From JAANXG01 sp963731035 (GTDB lineage: Bacteria; Pseudomonadota; Gammaproteobacteria; Arenicellales; JAANXG01): a stretch of DNA of 64,000 nt. Below, in pieces: positions 1-9,028 of this stretch. The stretch spans positions 62,001-126,000 of the forward strand of contig CAVSUY010000011.1 in the NCBI GenBank assembly GCA_963731035.1. Direction: 5' to 3'. The notes beneath the pieces were generated by a model, which made no database searches, was not told the origin of the DNA, and was given only the letters and a program-made list of their open reading frames with translations. Made by a program: the position numbers and the translations under genes. Each line of letters begins with the position of its first letter. Within the stretch, counting starts at the first letter, position 1.

Positions 1-1
1 T

Positions 2-658
2 CTCCCACAACTCGTCACCGCGGGACCCGTCCCGCAGGTAAAGCTCATAGCCCAGTTCGCTGGACCATCCTGTCCGTGACACGATTAGCGGTATGCCGTC
101 CAGTTCCACCTCTCGCAGCCAGTAATAGCGCAAGTCAAGAATGCTTTCGCCAAACAGTGCCTGCATCACCTGACCGGATTTCGGTCCCTGCAATTGCAGC
201 GGCGAGACGTCCGGTTCGCGGATTGTGACATCCATGCCCGCATGGACGGCCACGCCCTGCGCCCAGAGCAGGATGTCGCTGTCGGCAAGCGATATCCAGA
301 AGTGGTTCTCACCCAACCGCAGCAGAATAGGATCATTCAGGATGCCACCGTCGGCATTGGTGATCAGAATGTACTTGCACTGCCCGACGGACAGGTTCGA
401 AAGGTCGCGCGGTGTCAGCATCTGGGTGAATCTGGCGGCGTCCGGGCCGGTGATTTCGACCTGGCGTTCAACCGCGACATCGCACAGAATCGCGTCGTTC
501 ACCAGGTTCCAGAAGTTTTGTTCGGGATCTCCAAAATCGCGCGGAATGTACATATGGTTATACACGGAAAACGCCTGAGCGCCCCATCGGACCGTTGCGT
601 TGAAATAGGGGGATTTTCGGATCTGTGTGCCGAATCCGAAATCGTCTGACTGCGTCAT
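2..658 (-). CDS. DmdA/GcvT-family tetrahydrofolate-dependent aminomethyltransferase or demethylase (3' end outside window)
   Basis: Reading the minus strand from the ATG at 656-658 gives 219 codons open to the window edge, so the C-terminal part is missing. The visible part has the folate-binding fold of the GcvT family: FSVYNHMYIPRDFGDPE near residue 30, VERQVEITGPDAARF near 65, TPRDLS, GGILNDPI, the FWISLADSD segment and EPDVSPLQLQGPKS, then the SRTGWSSELGYELYL block. This pattern resembles DMSP demethylase DmdA more than glycine-cleavage T protein. DmdA moves a methyl group from dimethylsulfoniopropionate to tetrahydrofolate, but many DmdA-like paralogues have other N- or S-methyl substrates, so the substrate is not assigned. 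The Lrp/AsnC-type regulator just upstream on the same strand probably controls it. Confidence 0.75.
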   Translation of the reverse strand, partial: MTQSDDFGFGTQIRKSPYFNATVRWGAQAFSVYNHMYIPRDFGDPEQNFWNLVNDAILCDVAVERQVEITGPDAARFTQMLTPRDLSNLSVGQCKYILITNADGGILNDPILLRLGENHFWISLADSDILLWAQGVAVHAGMDVTIREPDVSPLQLQGPKSGQVMQALFGESILDLRYYWLREVELDGIPLIVSRTGWSSELGYELYLRDGSRGDELWE

Positions 659-817
659 GTTATTCATCCTTCTGAACCTGCGGCCCGACCAACGGGAAGC
701 CTTTGAATTGGGCGAAGTTTAGCGTTGGTTGCGGCCCGAATTCGGACCAAAAATACTCGGGTGACAGGCCGAACAGACTATTGTCATTCGCCCGGCAGAC
801 CGTTCAGGCGGGCGGCA

Positions 818-1309
818 CTATATGTCGGGCCTGGCAATCAGCCGCTCAAGGTTGGGCGGCTTGGATTTAATCTCTCGCGTCACGATGTAAGTCATGTAAC
901 GATCGATCCCCAGTTCAGCCGTAAGCAGTGCTTCCATCAAGGTCTGAAAATCTGCCAGGCTGGAACTGAAAATTTTGAGGACGTAGTCCATACCGCCACC
1001 CGTAGCGATGCATTCGGCGACCTCATCCATTTTTCGGATATAAGCCTCAAAGCGGTCAAAATCAGACTTCCGGTGATGCGTCAGCGCAATCGTCACAATA
1101 ACCTGCGTCAAGTCACCGATACGACCAAGCGCGATGTCGGCGTGATACCCGAGTATCAAACCGGCTGCCTTCAACTTGTTCAATCGGGTCCAACACGGCG
1201 TCGGCGACAAATTGACGATCTCTGCCAGTTTGGTTTTGCTCAGTTGGCCGTGATTTTGAACCGCGCTGAGGATTCGAATATCGATTGCATCAAGATTGGT
1301 TTTCTTCAT
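818..1309 (-). CDS. Lrp/AsnC-family transcriptional regulator
   Basis: The 163-residue product has the usual Lrp/AsnC layout. An N-terminal winged HTH (about residues 7-60; LDAIDIRILSAVQNHGQLSK and NLSPTPCWTRLNKLKAAGLI) is followed by a RAM ligand-binding and oligomerisation domain (about 70-150; GGGMDYVLKIF). The PCWTRLNKL recognition helix is close to that of the DoeX/EutR-type members linked to compatible-solute and amino-acid catabolism. It lies 159 bp upstream of the DmdA/GcvT-like gene on the same strand, which makes that gene a likely target with the substrate or a related amino acid as ligand. The target assignment is inference. Confidence 0.88.
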   Translation of the reverse strand: MKKTNLDAIDIRILSAVQNHGQLSKTKLAEIVNLSPTPCWTRLNKLKAAGLILGYHADIALGRIGDLTQVIVTIALTHHRKSDFDRFEAYIRKMDEVAECIATGGGMDYVLKIFSSSLADFQTLMEALLTAELGIDRYMTYIVTREIKSKPPNLERLIARPDI

Positions 1310-2124
1310 TCGTTCTGGACGTTACGTGGACAATATTATTCAGAAAGCAACTTCTCACTCCATCAAGTCGATGTTTGTGAGCAGGCTCCAGGTGAGCTAC
1401 TTGTAGAGTGATCGCACGCGGATTAAAACCCGACGTGAAACGTCCCTTTTGCAGGAGATTTTGACCGCGGGACCGCGCTAGAGCAAGAGGGCGTGGCGGT
1501 GTTATGAATTCGGGACAACTGCGCGGCGTAAGATTGGGCATGAGGGAGAAGTCTCGGGGCTCAAGTGTAGGAGGAATTTACACCCTATGTTTCTTATTCC
1601 ACCAAGCAAAGAAGGAGATTCATGACGCAGTCCAGTCCTGGGGCATTCGTAAACTGACAGGGGAGCAATAAAAGAGACGCAGTTTTCACGGGGTCTTCGC
1701 ACCCAAAAGCGTGCTGCGACAACTGGTGACCCCGGCGCGCCGGGGCAAACGGAACCCTGACGAAGCCAAGGCCCCGGCTCAGCGACGCGCCGCCGTGGCC
1801 GCCTTTTGCTCCTGCAAAGCCGGCATACATGCCTTCCATGGCAATGACTCGGGCGCATCCCGCCCGGCGCCGCCGGGCCGGATAGATCACGACAACCACC
1901 AGCCAGGTAGACCCTGGCCACGCCGCGCCCCATACTCGCGCTCGCCCTGCAGCCGGGGGCGGATTGGCAAATCCCGATAATGCACACCCGAGAAACGCAC
2001 CCATGCGCTGATTCAGCACCATAGCGTCCCTTGGTCAAGCTGCTATTCCCCCCGAGGTCCTGTCTGGCAGCATCTTTCAGCCGATGAACATGTGGGTTAT
2101 CCTTTCTATCCCTTCGGTGCGAAC
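1310..2124. other. Intergenic stretch without a supported gene; contains a possible dispersed-repeat remnant
   Basis: Open frames here (for example minus 1502-2038 and minus 1594-2022) have biased composition, no recognisable domain and no good ribosome-binding site, so I do not call them genes. Plus-strand bases about 1754-1855 translate to a string with KAGIHAFHGNDSGA. This looks like the conceptual translation of the KAGIHxFxGNDxG class of extragenic repeats scattered through many proteobacterial genomes. The match is from memory and approximate. Confidence 0.35.
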
Positions 2125-2655
2125 ATGACTAAAGTGCCCATCTGGCTGTTCGGCTACGGATCCCTGATCTTCAAGGTCGACTTCCCCTACCTGGAATCCA
2201 GGCGGGCCACCATCCAGCACTGGGTGCGGCGATTCTGGCAAGGCTCCCACGACCACCGCGGCACGCCCGGCGCCCCCGGTCGGGTGGTCACGCTGGTTCC
2301 CGAGCACGGTGCGACCTGCACCGGTATAGCTTACCGGGTGATGCCGGACGTGCTGGAGCAACTCGATATCCGGGAGAAGAACGGGTACCTGAGACTCGAA
2401 ACCCGCCTGGATTTCCAGAACGGCGACTACGCCCACGGACTGGTCTACATCGCCCTGGAAGACAATCCCGCCTTCCTCGGCCCCGCATCCGAAGCGGACA
2501 TAGCGCGCCATATCCACCGCTCCCGCGGACCCAGCGGTCCCAACATCGAATACCTGCTCGACCTCGCGGATTCGCTACGAAAGATGTCGGTGGAGGATCC
2601 CCACGTTTTCGAAGTCGAGAGACAGGCAAACCGAATCAGCGACACCGCCGGCTAG
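2125..2655 (+). CDS. chaC: ChaC-family gamma-glutamylcyclotransferase (glutathione-specific)
   Basis: The 176-residue protein begins MTKVPIWLFGYGSLIF, with the FGYGSL substrate-binding loop of the gamma-glutamylcyclotransferase fold. REKNGY near residue 95 carries the Glu that acts as acid/base in ChaC proteins (REKxGY in the family). The family cleaves glutathione to 5-oxoproline and Cys-Gly in the cytosol. Length and motif spacing match full-length ChaC. I chose the ATG at 2125 over an in-frame GTG at 2092 because family members begin just before the WLFGYGSL strand. It stands alone between the repeat-like intergenic region and a gene remnant. Confidence 0.93.
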   Translation: MTKVPIWLFGYGSLIFKVDFPYLESRRATIQHWVRRFWQGSHDHRGTPGAPGRVVTLVPEHGATCTGIAYRVMPDVLEQLDIREKNGYLRLETRLDFQNGDYAHGLVYIALEDNPAFLGPASEADIARHIHRSRGPSGPNIEYLLDLADSLRKMSVEDPHVFEVERQANRISDTAG

Positions 2656-2793
2656 ACAAGTCCCGGAAGACATGTTGTGGGTCGCGACTCGACCGGACGC
2701 GTTGCGAGAACTATCCGAAGACCCCTGTTCCGGAGTGCTCTCAGCTCACAGATCCAAATGATCACGGCCGGAGGCTTGTCGTGTTCCTCTGCC

Positions 2794-2979
2794 CTACCCG
2801 GGAAGTCCCGCTTTGCGAAGACCTTCCAGATAAGGATCCAGTCCCCCTTCATGCTTGGTGGGCAGCGTCTTCTCGAGGAAAGGCACCGACAAATCCGGCT
2901 TCGCCTTCAGTGCTTCTGCTAAGTAGCTTCTGGCCTCCTCCATTTGGCCCAGATTGGCATGAGCCACCGGTCGTGCCAA
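2794..2979 (-). pseudogene. Remnant: C-terminal TPR tail of an adenylate cyclase-TPR protein
   Basis: About 60 codons encode HANLGQMEEARSYLAEALKA followed by a SVPFLEKTLPTKHEGGLDPY stretch and then a stop. This is the characteristic C-terminal end of bacterial class III cyclase proteins with TPR repeats. Upstream the frame is broken (a TGA three codons before the first usable start) and no cyclase or remaining TPR repeats precede it, so only the tail survives. A separate FHA-linked cyclase lies 1.7 kb away, but its domain organisation differs, so this is not simply its lost end. The rest of 2656-3215 holds no gene. Confidence 0.6.
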
Positions 2980-3215
2980 GGGCTTTCAGTAGTCGGCGTC
3001 TGGAACGACTTGGTGCTGCTTTCCGGCTCATCGAATACGCTCCCCAGGGAAAGAAACGCACTAGGCTTCTCTTCGAAAGGCCGATGATTGTGCCTCTACC
3101 GCCGAGTCCGTTTGTTGACCCAGATCAAAACCGGCCTGCGGCTGCGGGACATGGGAGTTCTCTCGACGAGATAGCGAAGGACGTCCCTGGCTGCACGCAC
3201 TGCAACTGCAAGTCG

Positions 3216-4586
3216 CTAACCCGCCTCCCAGCGCAGCTCGGCCCGAACGGCCGCAGAGTCTTGAACCGCGTCGATGCGCCGAGCATGGCTTTCACATGCC
3301 TGCCAGCTCTGCGCATCCCAGACTCGAGTGATAAGTCGCGCCCTGAGCAGCTGGCGCACACGGGGCAAGTCGCCAATCCGCAGCGCAGCTATGACCGCGA
3401 TCTGATCATAGAGATCTTGTTGAGCATGGCTCGCACCCAGCTCGCCATGACGTTGACGCAGTGCCAGCAGCCGTTCGAGCACTTCGTGGAACCTGCCCTG
3501 ATAGAAAGCCGAGGCGGCGCGGGCCAGATCGTGCGCCAGGGCCGCCTGTCCGGAGCTCGATCCGGCGGAGCGCAGGTAGTTGAGCGTCGACTGCACCGCC
3601 GACAATCGCCCGGTGCGCATCAGTGCCATAACGTGATGCATGGCAGTAAACCATATCGTGTTTTGCGTGGCGCTGGGCAGGGAGGCTTGCGCCAGGCGCT
3701 CCCAACGCGCGAGCCCGACGTCAACGCCCTGAAACTCCAGGCGCGCGAGCAGTGACGCGCCATTTTGAACATCCAGGTAGAACGTGGACGACTGCGGATA
3801 TACCTCGCGGTCAAACAGATCGAGCACCTCGTCGAAACGGCCTTGCGACAGCTTGAACAAGCTCAAATGCCACCATAGATGGCCCCGAAAGAGGTTGTAG
3901 TCATTGAGAAACCGCGCCGCATCGCTGAGCAGCTCGATGCCCTCCTGGACACGGCTTTGCATCTCGAGCACATGGGCCAAACCATGCAGGGCCCAAAGAT
4001 CCTGCGGCTGCAAAGCCAGCGCCTCCCTTGCGCATCGCTCCGCCACCGCGTATTGGCCAACCTCTTCCATTGCGAATGCGTGAGCCGAGAGAAAGTGTCC
4101 ATAACCAGGTGTTTGGGAACCCCAATGGCAGGCGACCCCCGCGGTCACCTCGGCTTGATGTCGTTTGTCGCCACTCCAAAAAAGTGTGCCGGTGTACTGC
4201 CTCAAAGCCAGCAAGTCCAAAGGCCACTCAACCAGGATCTGCTCCCAGGCCGCCGCGCGGGCAGAAAGGTCCTGCGCAATCCAGGCACGAAGGGCTTCCT
4301 GGTGCATACGTTCCCGGGGATTGGCGGAAAGAGCCTCCGCCTGCAACAGGTATGAGAGCGCCTTGGGGCGGGCGTCGAGCGTACCTTCGCTCATAAGAGA
4401 GTAACCCTTGAGCACATGAGCGAGGACAAACTCCGGAAATTCCTGCAGCAGTGCATCCAAGCGATCCGCCACACCCAGGCGGTAGTAGTACAGGTCGTCA
4501 ATCAGGCTTTCCAAACGCTCAACAGCCGAGGCGCTGGCGGCACTGAGAGAAAGGCCCCGGGCATCGGTGATGTCAGTATGCGTCAT
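3216..4586 (-). CDS. TTC38-like tetratricopeptide repeat protein
   Basis: The 456-residue product has no signal peptide or membrane segment and is built of helical TPR-like pairs. Examples are the SAHAFAMEEVGQYAVAERCA segment, the ALALQPQDLWALHGLAHVLE segment with EMQSRVQEGIELL after it, and HLSLFKLSQGRFDEVLDLFD. The length and the HGLAHVLEMQ and HLWWHLSLF blocks match the TTC38 family (tetratricopeptide repeat protein 38), found in bacteria and animals with no established biochemical role. The start is the ATG at 4584-4586. It lies 82 bp downstream of the FHA-cyclase gene on the same strand and may be co-transcribed with it. Confidence 0.8.
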   Translation of the reverse strand: MTHTDITDARGLSLSAASASAVERLESLIDDLYYYRLGVADRLDALLQEFPEFVLAHVLKGYSLMSEGTLDARPKALSYLLQAEALSANPRERMHQEALRAWIAQDLSARAAAWEQILVEWPLDLLALRQYTGTLFWSGDKRHQAEVTAGVACHWGSQTPGYGHFLSAHAFAMEEVGQYAVAERCAREALALQPQDLWALHGLAHVLEMQSRVQEGIELLSDAARFLNDYNLFRGHLWWHLSLFKLSQGRFDEVLDLFDREVYPQSSTFYLDVQNGASLLARLEFQGVDVGLARWERLAQASLPSATQNTIWFTAMHHVMALMRTGRLSAVQSTLNYLRSAGSSSGQAALAHDLARAASAFYQGRFHEVLERLLALRQRHGELGASHAQQDLYDQIAVIAALRIGDLPRVRQLLRARLITRVWDAQSWQACESHARRIDAVQDSAAVRAELRWEAG

Positions 4587-4668
4587 GGGCTGGGGGATCC
4601 TTCAGGTCACTATCGTGCAAAGCCTTGCATTAGAACACCCCGGGCGTCGCTTTGGCCATACTACCAAG

Positions 4669-5673
4669 TCAACGCGACCCTACTAGAGCGTAAACCCTGG
4701 TAAGGTGGTCAAATCCCTTGCACGGCTTGTCACCCAGATCCCTGAATTCGAAGGCGCTCATGGCCTTGTCTTTGGTTACCGGGCATACAACGATCGGGCC
4801 TGTTTCGTGGTCGGCATATTTTTCAATCCGAAATGCAAGCACCACGGGGGCGCCGATCAGCGACAAGCCCGCAGCGTGATCCGAGCCTATGCTGTCAATA
4901 GTGACCGGACCCGTAGCCAGCGCCCAGTCCATCTGGAAGTGAACGTCTGGAATGTTCCAGACGGAGTCGTCTGTCCCTAGTTCACGTCCCAGTTGTTCGA
5001 GCGCAACCGCCGCACGACACGCCTCGATGGCGGCGTTTTCGAACCGATCTTCCTCCCAGAATGCGAGAATGGCATCCCCGCGAAATTCCTTTACGGTGCC
5101 GTTGAGCTGCAGCACCTTGTCTTGGAGTTTGTGAAACACTTGCCGAAGCGCCTGCTGGATCGCAATCGAATCCGGCCGCTGCACGAGAACCGTATAATCG
5201 CGGATATCGCCGACCAGAACGGTGACGTTAACCGCGGCTGCTCGCTGCACGACGGTGAGGAGTGGATTGCGCTTTGGATGGGGCGCCGCTGCTTCGTCGG
5301 GGTCGCCGTACAAGACAAGTTCATGTTGATCTCCCACGGAGATCGTCTGTCCCGCTTTGATCTCGACTTCGACATTTGGAACCAGCCGCCGGCCGTCGAC
5401 CCTGGTGCCATTTCGGCTCATGTCGCGTATATAGCAGCGCCCGTCCTCAGCTTGCGAAATGACGCAATGACGTGAGGACACAGTGGGATCCCGGAGAAGA
5501 AGGATACCGGGAAGGTCGTCGCGATCTTGGTAGCGCCCTATCTCTATTCGGTCTCCAAATACGAATCGCTGCTCGTCGGGAGTGCCGCGACCCGCCACGA
5601 GTTCCATTTTTCTCGTTCCCGTGCCCGAGGGCTGGACATAACTCACTACTGGAACCGGCTTGTCTGATGTCAC
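4669..5673 (-). CDS. FHA-domain class III adenylate/guanylate cyclase
   Basis: The 334-residue protein has two domains. An N-terminal FHA phosphothreonine-binding domain (about 36-122) shows GR at 46-47, SSRH at 66-69 and RNGT at 87-90. The class III cyclase domain (about 145-330) has VGDIRDYT, with metal-ligand candidate Asp156, and FRGDAILAFW with Asp200. Both metal-binding Asp positions are present, so it should make cAMP or cGMP; which one cannot be told. There is no transmembrane segment, so it is cytosolic, and activity may be tuned by a Ser/Thr-kinase substrate bound to the FHA domain. The start is a GTG at 5671-5673 with a GGGGAT upstream. A cNMP-binding transporter-like protein at 17742-20849 is a possible but unproven effector. 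Confidence 0.88.
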   Translation of the reverse strand: MTSDKPVPVVSYVQPSGTGTRKMELVAGRGTPDEQRFVFGDRIEIGRYQDRDDLPGILLLRDPTVSSRHCVISQAEDGRCYIRDMSRNGTRVDGRRLVPNVEVEIKAGQTISVGDQHELVLYGDPDEAAAPHPKRNPLLTVVQRAAAVNVTVLVGDIRDYTVLVQRPDSIAIQQALRQVFHKLQDKVLQLNGTVKEFRGDAILAFWEEDRFENAAIEACRAAVALEQLGRELGTDDSVWNIPDVHFQMDWALATGPVTIDSIGSDHAAGLSLIGAPVVLAFRIEKYADHETGPIVVCPVTKDKAMSAFEFRDLGDKPCKGFDHLTRVYALVGSR

Positions 5674-5997
5674 TTGTGGGATCCCCTTGGAGCTGACATG
5701 GCATCTTCAAATCGAGCGGCCTCACCGCTCAACCCGCGAGCGCGCACTGACACATGCGGGCAACACGGCGAGCCAGAGTCGGATCTTCTCGAATCCTGCG
5801 AAGGAAAAGTCCTTTTGTCAACGGCAACGGCGCTGACCCCTGCGCGCGAGCGGTAACCGGACCCGGAACACGCCGAAAGACCGCCATTTCCCCGATAATC
5901 TCGTCTTTGAGGCGAAACTCCCCGCCGCGGGGGGTGGTATCTTCAAGTTCGGGCTGCGAATTAGTCCGGCAGTCCCGTCAGATACCAGGAGACACGT

Positions 5998-6912
5998 ATG
6001 TTTCATCGTCAGTTCATCGGCGCCGTCGCGGCGCTCCTGATGGTCGCACCGGGGTTGGCGAATGCCGCCACACCGGAAAGTGACCTTGCGGGCGGTAGTC
6101 GGGTGACGGCGGTGCAGCCGCCCGCGTGGCTGGTGCAGGGCGCGCTTGCGATCCCGGTCAAACCCGGCACGCGGGTCGAGGACGGCGACAACCTGCGCAC
6201 CGGTCCCGGTGCACGGGTGTACATCGAGCTCCCGGAACACAGTACCGTGAAACTTGGCGAAAACACCGAGTTCGCCGCGCCCGCCATGGACATGATGCAC
6301 GACGAACAAGGCACCATGTTCAAGGGCGTGCTGCATGTGCTCAAGGGAGTCTTCCGCTTCACCACGAGCCTCATTGGCAAGAGTGAGCGGCGTCGCGTGA
6401 ACATCCAGGTGGGCGCCGCTACCATCGGTATCCGCGGAACCGACGTGTGGGGGCGCACGAACGAGGACGGTTCTCTCGTTGCGCTGCTCGAGGGCGAGGC
6501 TGAGATGAACATGCCCGGACGCGCCACCATGATGATGGAGCAACCCATGCACTATATGATGATGCCCGCGGGCGGCGAGATGAAGATGAACATGCCTGTT
6601 ACACAGGAGAAAGTCGCGGAATGGGCCGCCGAGACCAATGTGCGGCAAGGAGCGGGGGTGCTGACAATCGGCGGCCACTGGACAGTGGCGCTGGCGTCGT
6701 CCGCCGACCCGCGCGATACGGCGCGTCTCATGAAGAAACTCGCGGACGCCGGATATCCAGCGGAAGACGCCCTTGCCACGATGGGCGGCCGTGAACGGCA
6801 TCGTCTGGTGATCCGTCAGGCAGCCACATACGAGGACGCGCGCGCCCTCGCCTCGTCGATCGGAGGGCAGTATCCGTCGCTGAAGCCCCGGGTGCTCCCG
6901 CTGGAGCAGTGA
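5998..6912 (+). CDS. Secreted FecR-domain protein with Met-rich segment and C-terminal SPOR domain
   Basis: The 304-residue protein begins with a Sec signal peptide (about 1-23, ending GLANA). A FecR-type domain follows (about 50-165; VEDGDNLRTGPGARVYIELP and VGAATIGIRGTDVWG), then a methionine-rich linker (about 167-202) with clusters such as ATMMMEQPMHYMMMP and EMKMNMP. A SPOR domain (about 222-300; WTVALASSADPRDTARLMKK) ends the protein. SPOR domains bind denuded peptidoglycan, so the protein is probably periplasmic and septum- or wall-associated. The Met and His cluster resembles extracytoplasmic copper-binding sequences, but that is inference. It is not paired with a sigma factor or TonB receptor, so it is not a classic FecR anti-sigma regulator. 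It is apparently monocistronic. Confidence 0.85.
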   Translation: MFHRQFIGAVAALLMVAPGLANAATPESDLAGGSRVTAVQPPAWLVQGALAIPVKPGTRVEDGDNLRTGPGARVYIELPEHSTVKLGENTEFAAPAMDMMHDEQGTMFKGVLHVLKGVFRFTTSLIGKSERRRVNIQVGAATIGIRGTDVWGRTNEDGSLVALLEGEAEMNMPGRATMMMEQPMHYMMMPAGGEMKMNMPVTQEKVAEWAAETNVRQGAGVLTIGGHWTVALASSADPRDTARLMKKLADAGYPAEDALATMGGRERHRLVIRQAATYEDARALASSIGGQYPSLKPRVLPLEQ

Positions 6913-7209
6913 GATCGAAACCGGCGCGGGCCCACTGTTGTATTCGCCTCGCCGGCGTCAGGCGCCTCAGAACCGATGAACCGCATTTTCGGCACTTTCA
7001 CGATGTCGCAGCATTCCTATACGCACAGATGCCTCGGGCGGTCTACACTGTGCCCGTCGAGGTTGTTTGCCGCGGGGGCCCGCACAAGCCCCGCGTCTCG
7101 AGTGGAAAGCGGGACAAAGCGGGACGTGTGTCATACGCGCGAAATGGCAACCGGATATCCGTTGGATGTCCTTCTGTAGTTGTTGCGAATCCGAACCGGT
7201 CATTGCAAA

Positions 7210-8073
7210 GTGATAGAACTCGTCGATCGAGTGGCGTACAGCCTGTTGAACGAAGTGCCCGTCGCCCTTGGCTTGCCATCGGTGTACAAGTCTTCCTGCC
7301 GGGTTTGCGGTCGTCGAAGCCGTCGTGGCCGGCCCTGGAAACTGGCGGACGGGCTCGTGGACAGCTGGCAAATCGATTCGCGTTGGAGACGCCTGATCGA
7401 GCGTCGCGAGGGCCTTGGATGCGATGCATGTGGGTCGGTTTCCCGCTTTCGGTACCTCGCCCGGGTGATCATGGAGGCGTTCGGGGCACCGGACCTGGGC
7501 TACGACAGCTTCTCCGACTATGCGAAGTCCCTCCATTTCAGGCGACTGCGAGTAGCGGAAGTGAACGGTTGCGGCGCGCTTCATGGTTACCTCAAACTGA
7601 ATCCGGAACTGGCTTACTCTGAGTACGGAAGCGAAGATCCGGCGATACCGTCAGAGGACCTCGCGCATCTGTCATATCGGGATCGGGAATTTGATCTCGT
7701 CCTGACTTCCGATACCTTGGAGCACGTACCGGAACTTTCCACGGCCCTGGGCGAGATCGAGCGGGTCCTGAAGCCGGGGGGACGACATATCTTCACGGTA
7801 CCGGTGGTGTGGGACGGCAGGAAGACCCGCCGGAGGGCGGAGCTGGATCGGGGACAGGTCGTTCATCTGTACCCTCCCAGCTACCACGGTGTGTGGGATG
7901 CTCAAAGCCCGGACCGCCTGGTCTTCCACGAGTTCGGCGAAGATGCACTTGATTACCTGCAAACCCCGGGGACCGAGATCAGCGTCAGGCAACACCCGGG
8001 TAACCCGTCCATAACCGTCTTCGTCGCGGCGAAGCTCAAGGACGACGAACACCCCCGCCCGGCGGACGGATGA
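7210..8073 (+). CDS. SAM-dependent methyltransferase (type 11) with N-terminal Cys motifs
   Basis: From the GTG at 7210 the product is 287 residues; an in-frame TTG at 7180 would add ten. The N-terminal part has two CxxC pairs (CRVCGRRS and CDACGS) that could bind zinc. A methyltransferase-11 core follows, with degenerate motif I, then YRDREFDLVLTSDTLEHVPE and ALGEIERVLKPGGRHIFTVP. The LEHVPE and LKPGG blocks are diagnostic of the family. The fold resembles methyltransferases from glycan and natural-product loci. It lies upstream of the CntL-like locus on the same strand, 106 bp before the next methyltransferase, and may belong to it. The substrate is unknown. Confidence 0.75.
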   Translation: MIELVDRVAYSLLNEVPVALGLPSVYKSSCRVCGRRSRRGRPWKLADGLVDSWQIDSRWRRLIERREGLGCDACGSVSRFRYLARVIMEAFGAPDLGYDSFSDYAKSLHFRRLRVAEVNGCGALHGYLKLNPELAYSEYGSEDPAIPSEDLAHLSYRDREFDLVLTSDTLEHVPELSTALGEIERVLKPGGRHIFTVPVVWDGRKTRRRAELDRGQVVHLYPPSYHGVWDAQSPDRLVFHEFGEDALDYLQTPGTEISVRQHPGNPSITVFVAAKLKDDEHPRPADG

Positions 8074-8179
8074 ACGCGGAGAGCGAACAATCAATACCGG
8101 GGGATCATCCCCGGGACGCGCAAACCTTGCGGATTCGGGTGTAAAATCCCGCCGTATTCAATTTCGGGGAGGTTTTTGT

Positions 8180-9028
8180 ATGGGGGAAGTCAGCGCAACG
8201 CGGCAAGGCAAGGGCGGCATCGAGCTGTCCTCGCTGGATTGGCTGCTGCTTCATCACCGAGTCAAGCTCCTGGACCGCCAGGAGATCGTGCGCAAACTGG
8301 ATATTCAGCCCGGCGACCGGGTCCTCGATCTGGGCTGTGGCCCGGGCCTGTGGACCCAGCTTCTCGCCGACGCCGTGGGCCCGTCGGGACGAATCGTCGG
8401 CGTTGATTTCGACAGCTATCTGCTGGCGCATGCCAGCAGAATCACCAAGGAGTCGCATCCCGGTCACGACATCAGCTTCCTGCAGATGGATTTCTCGAGT
8501 GTCGGGACGCTCGACGAGAGTTTCGACATCGTTTTTTTCAGCAACTGCTTCTGCTATCTCCCCGACCCCTCCTCGATAGTCGAGAACATGATGCAAATCG
8601 CCCGACCGGGAGGCCGGATTATCGGACGCAACTGGGACGGCGAGCCTTTCCTGCTGTATCCCATGGATGTGAAGCTTCTTTCCCTCGTGCAGCACCAACT
8701 CGTCCAGGCGACGGAAAACCGAACCGACGGTGCCTTTTTCGATCACTATTTCGGCCGGAAGATGCCAGGATTGTTTCGTCGCCAGAATTTCCGTCACGTA
8801 ACCTGCGATACCCACGTCATCGAGCGCTTCGGACCCGCCGATACGGATCTGGCCGCATATATCCGGACCAACGGCGAATGGATGGGGGACAAGATCCAGG
8901 ACCGCATCGACAAGGAGTCGCTGGCCGAATGGTATGCCCATTTCGACCCGGACGATCCGCGTTGCGTTTATCGTTCCAACGAGTTCTACTTCTGCATGAT
9001 CGAAATGGCCGTCACCGGCTATGTCTGA
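8180..9028 (+). CDS. Class I SAM-dependent methyltransferase
   Basis: The 282-residue protein has a textbook class I core: GDRVLDLGCGPGLWTQLLA (motif I, about 49-67), VGVDFDSYLLAHA (motif II), FDIVFFSNCFCYLPDP (motif III region) and ARPGGRIIGRNWDG. The C-terminal half (about 170-282) is a family-specific cap, rich in aromatic and acidic residues. The ATG at 8180 follows GGGGAGG at a suitable distance. The stop overlaps the start of the CntL-like gene (ATG at 9021 inside this gene's last codons), so the two are translationally coupled and probably act on the same product. N- or O-methylation of a small molecule is likely; the substrate is not visible. Confidence 0.85.
   Translation: MGEVSATRQGKGGIELSSLDWLLLHHRVKLLDRQEIVRKLDIQPGDRVLDLGCGPGLWTQLLADAVGPSGRIVGVDFDSYLLAHASRITKESHPGHDISFLQMDFSSVGTLDESFDIVFFSNCFCYLPDPSSIVENMMQIARPGGRIIGRNWDGEPFLLYPMDVKLLSLVQHQLVQATENRTDGAFFDHYFGRKMPGLFRRQNFRHVTCDTHVIERFGPADTDLAAYIRTNGEWMGDKIQDRIDKESLAEWYAHFDPDDPRCVYRSNEFYFCMIEMAVTGYV

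Noticed and set aside
1502..2038. 178-residue minus-strand open frame
   Set aside because: Cys/Arg/Gly/Pro-rich composition, no domain, and overlap with repeat-like sequence; typical non-coding GC-rich open frame.
5998..6912. FecR anti-sigma regulator of iron uptake
   Set aside because: It has a Sec signal and SPOR domain, no membrane anchor, and no FecI sigma factor or TonB receptor next to it.
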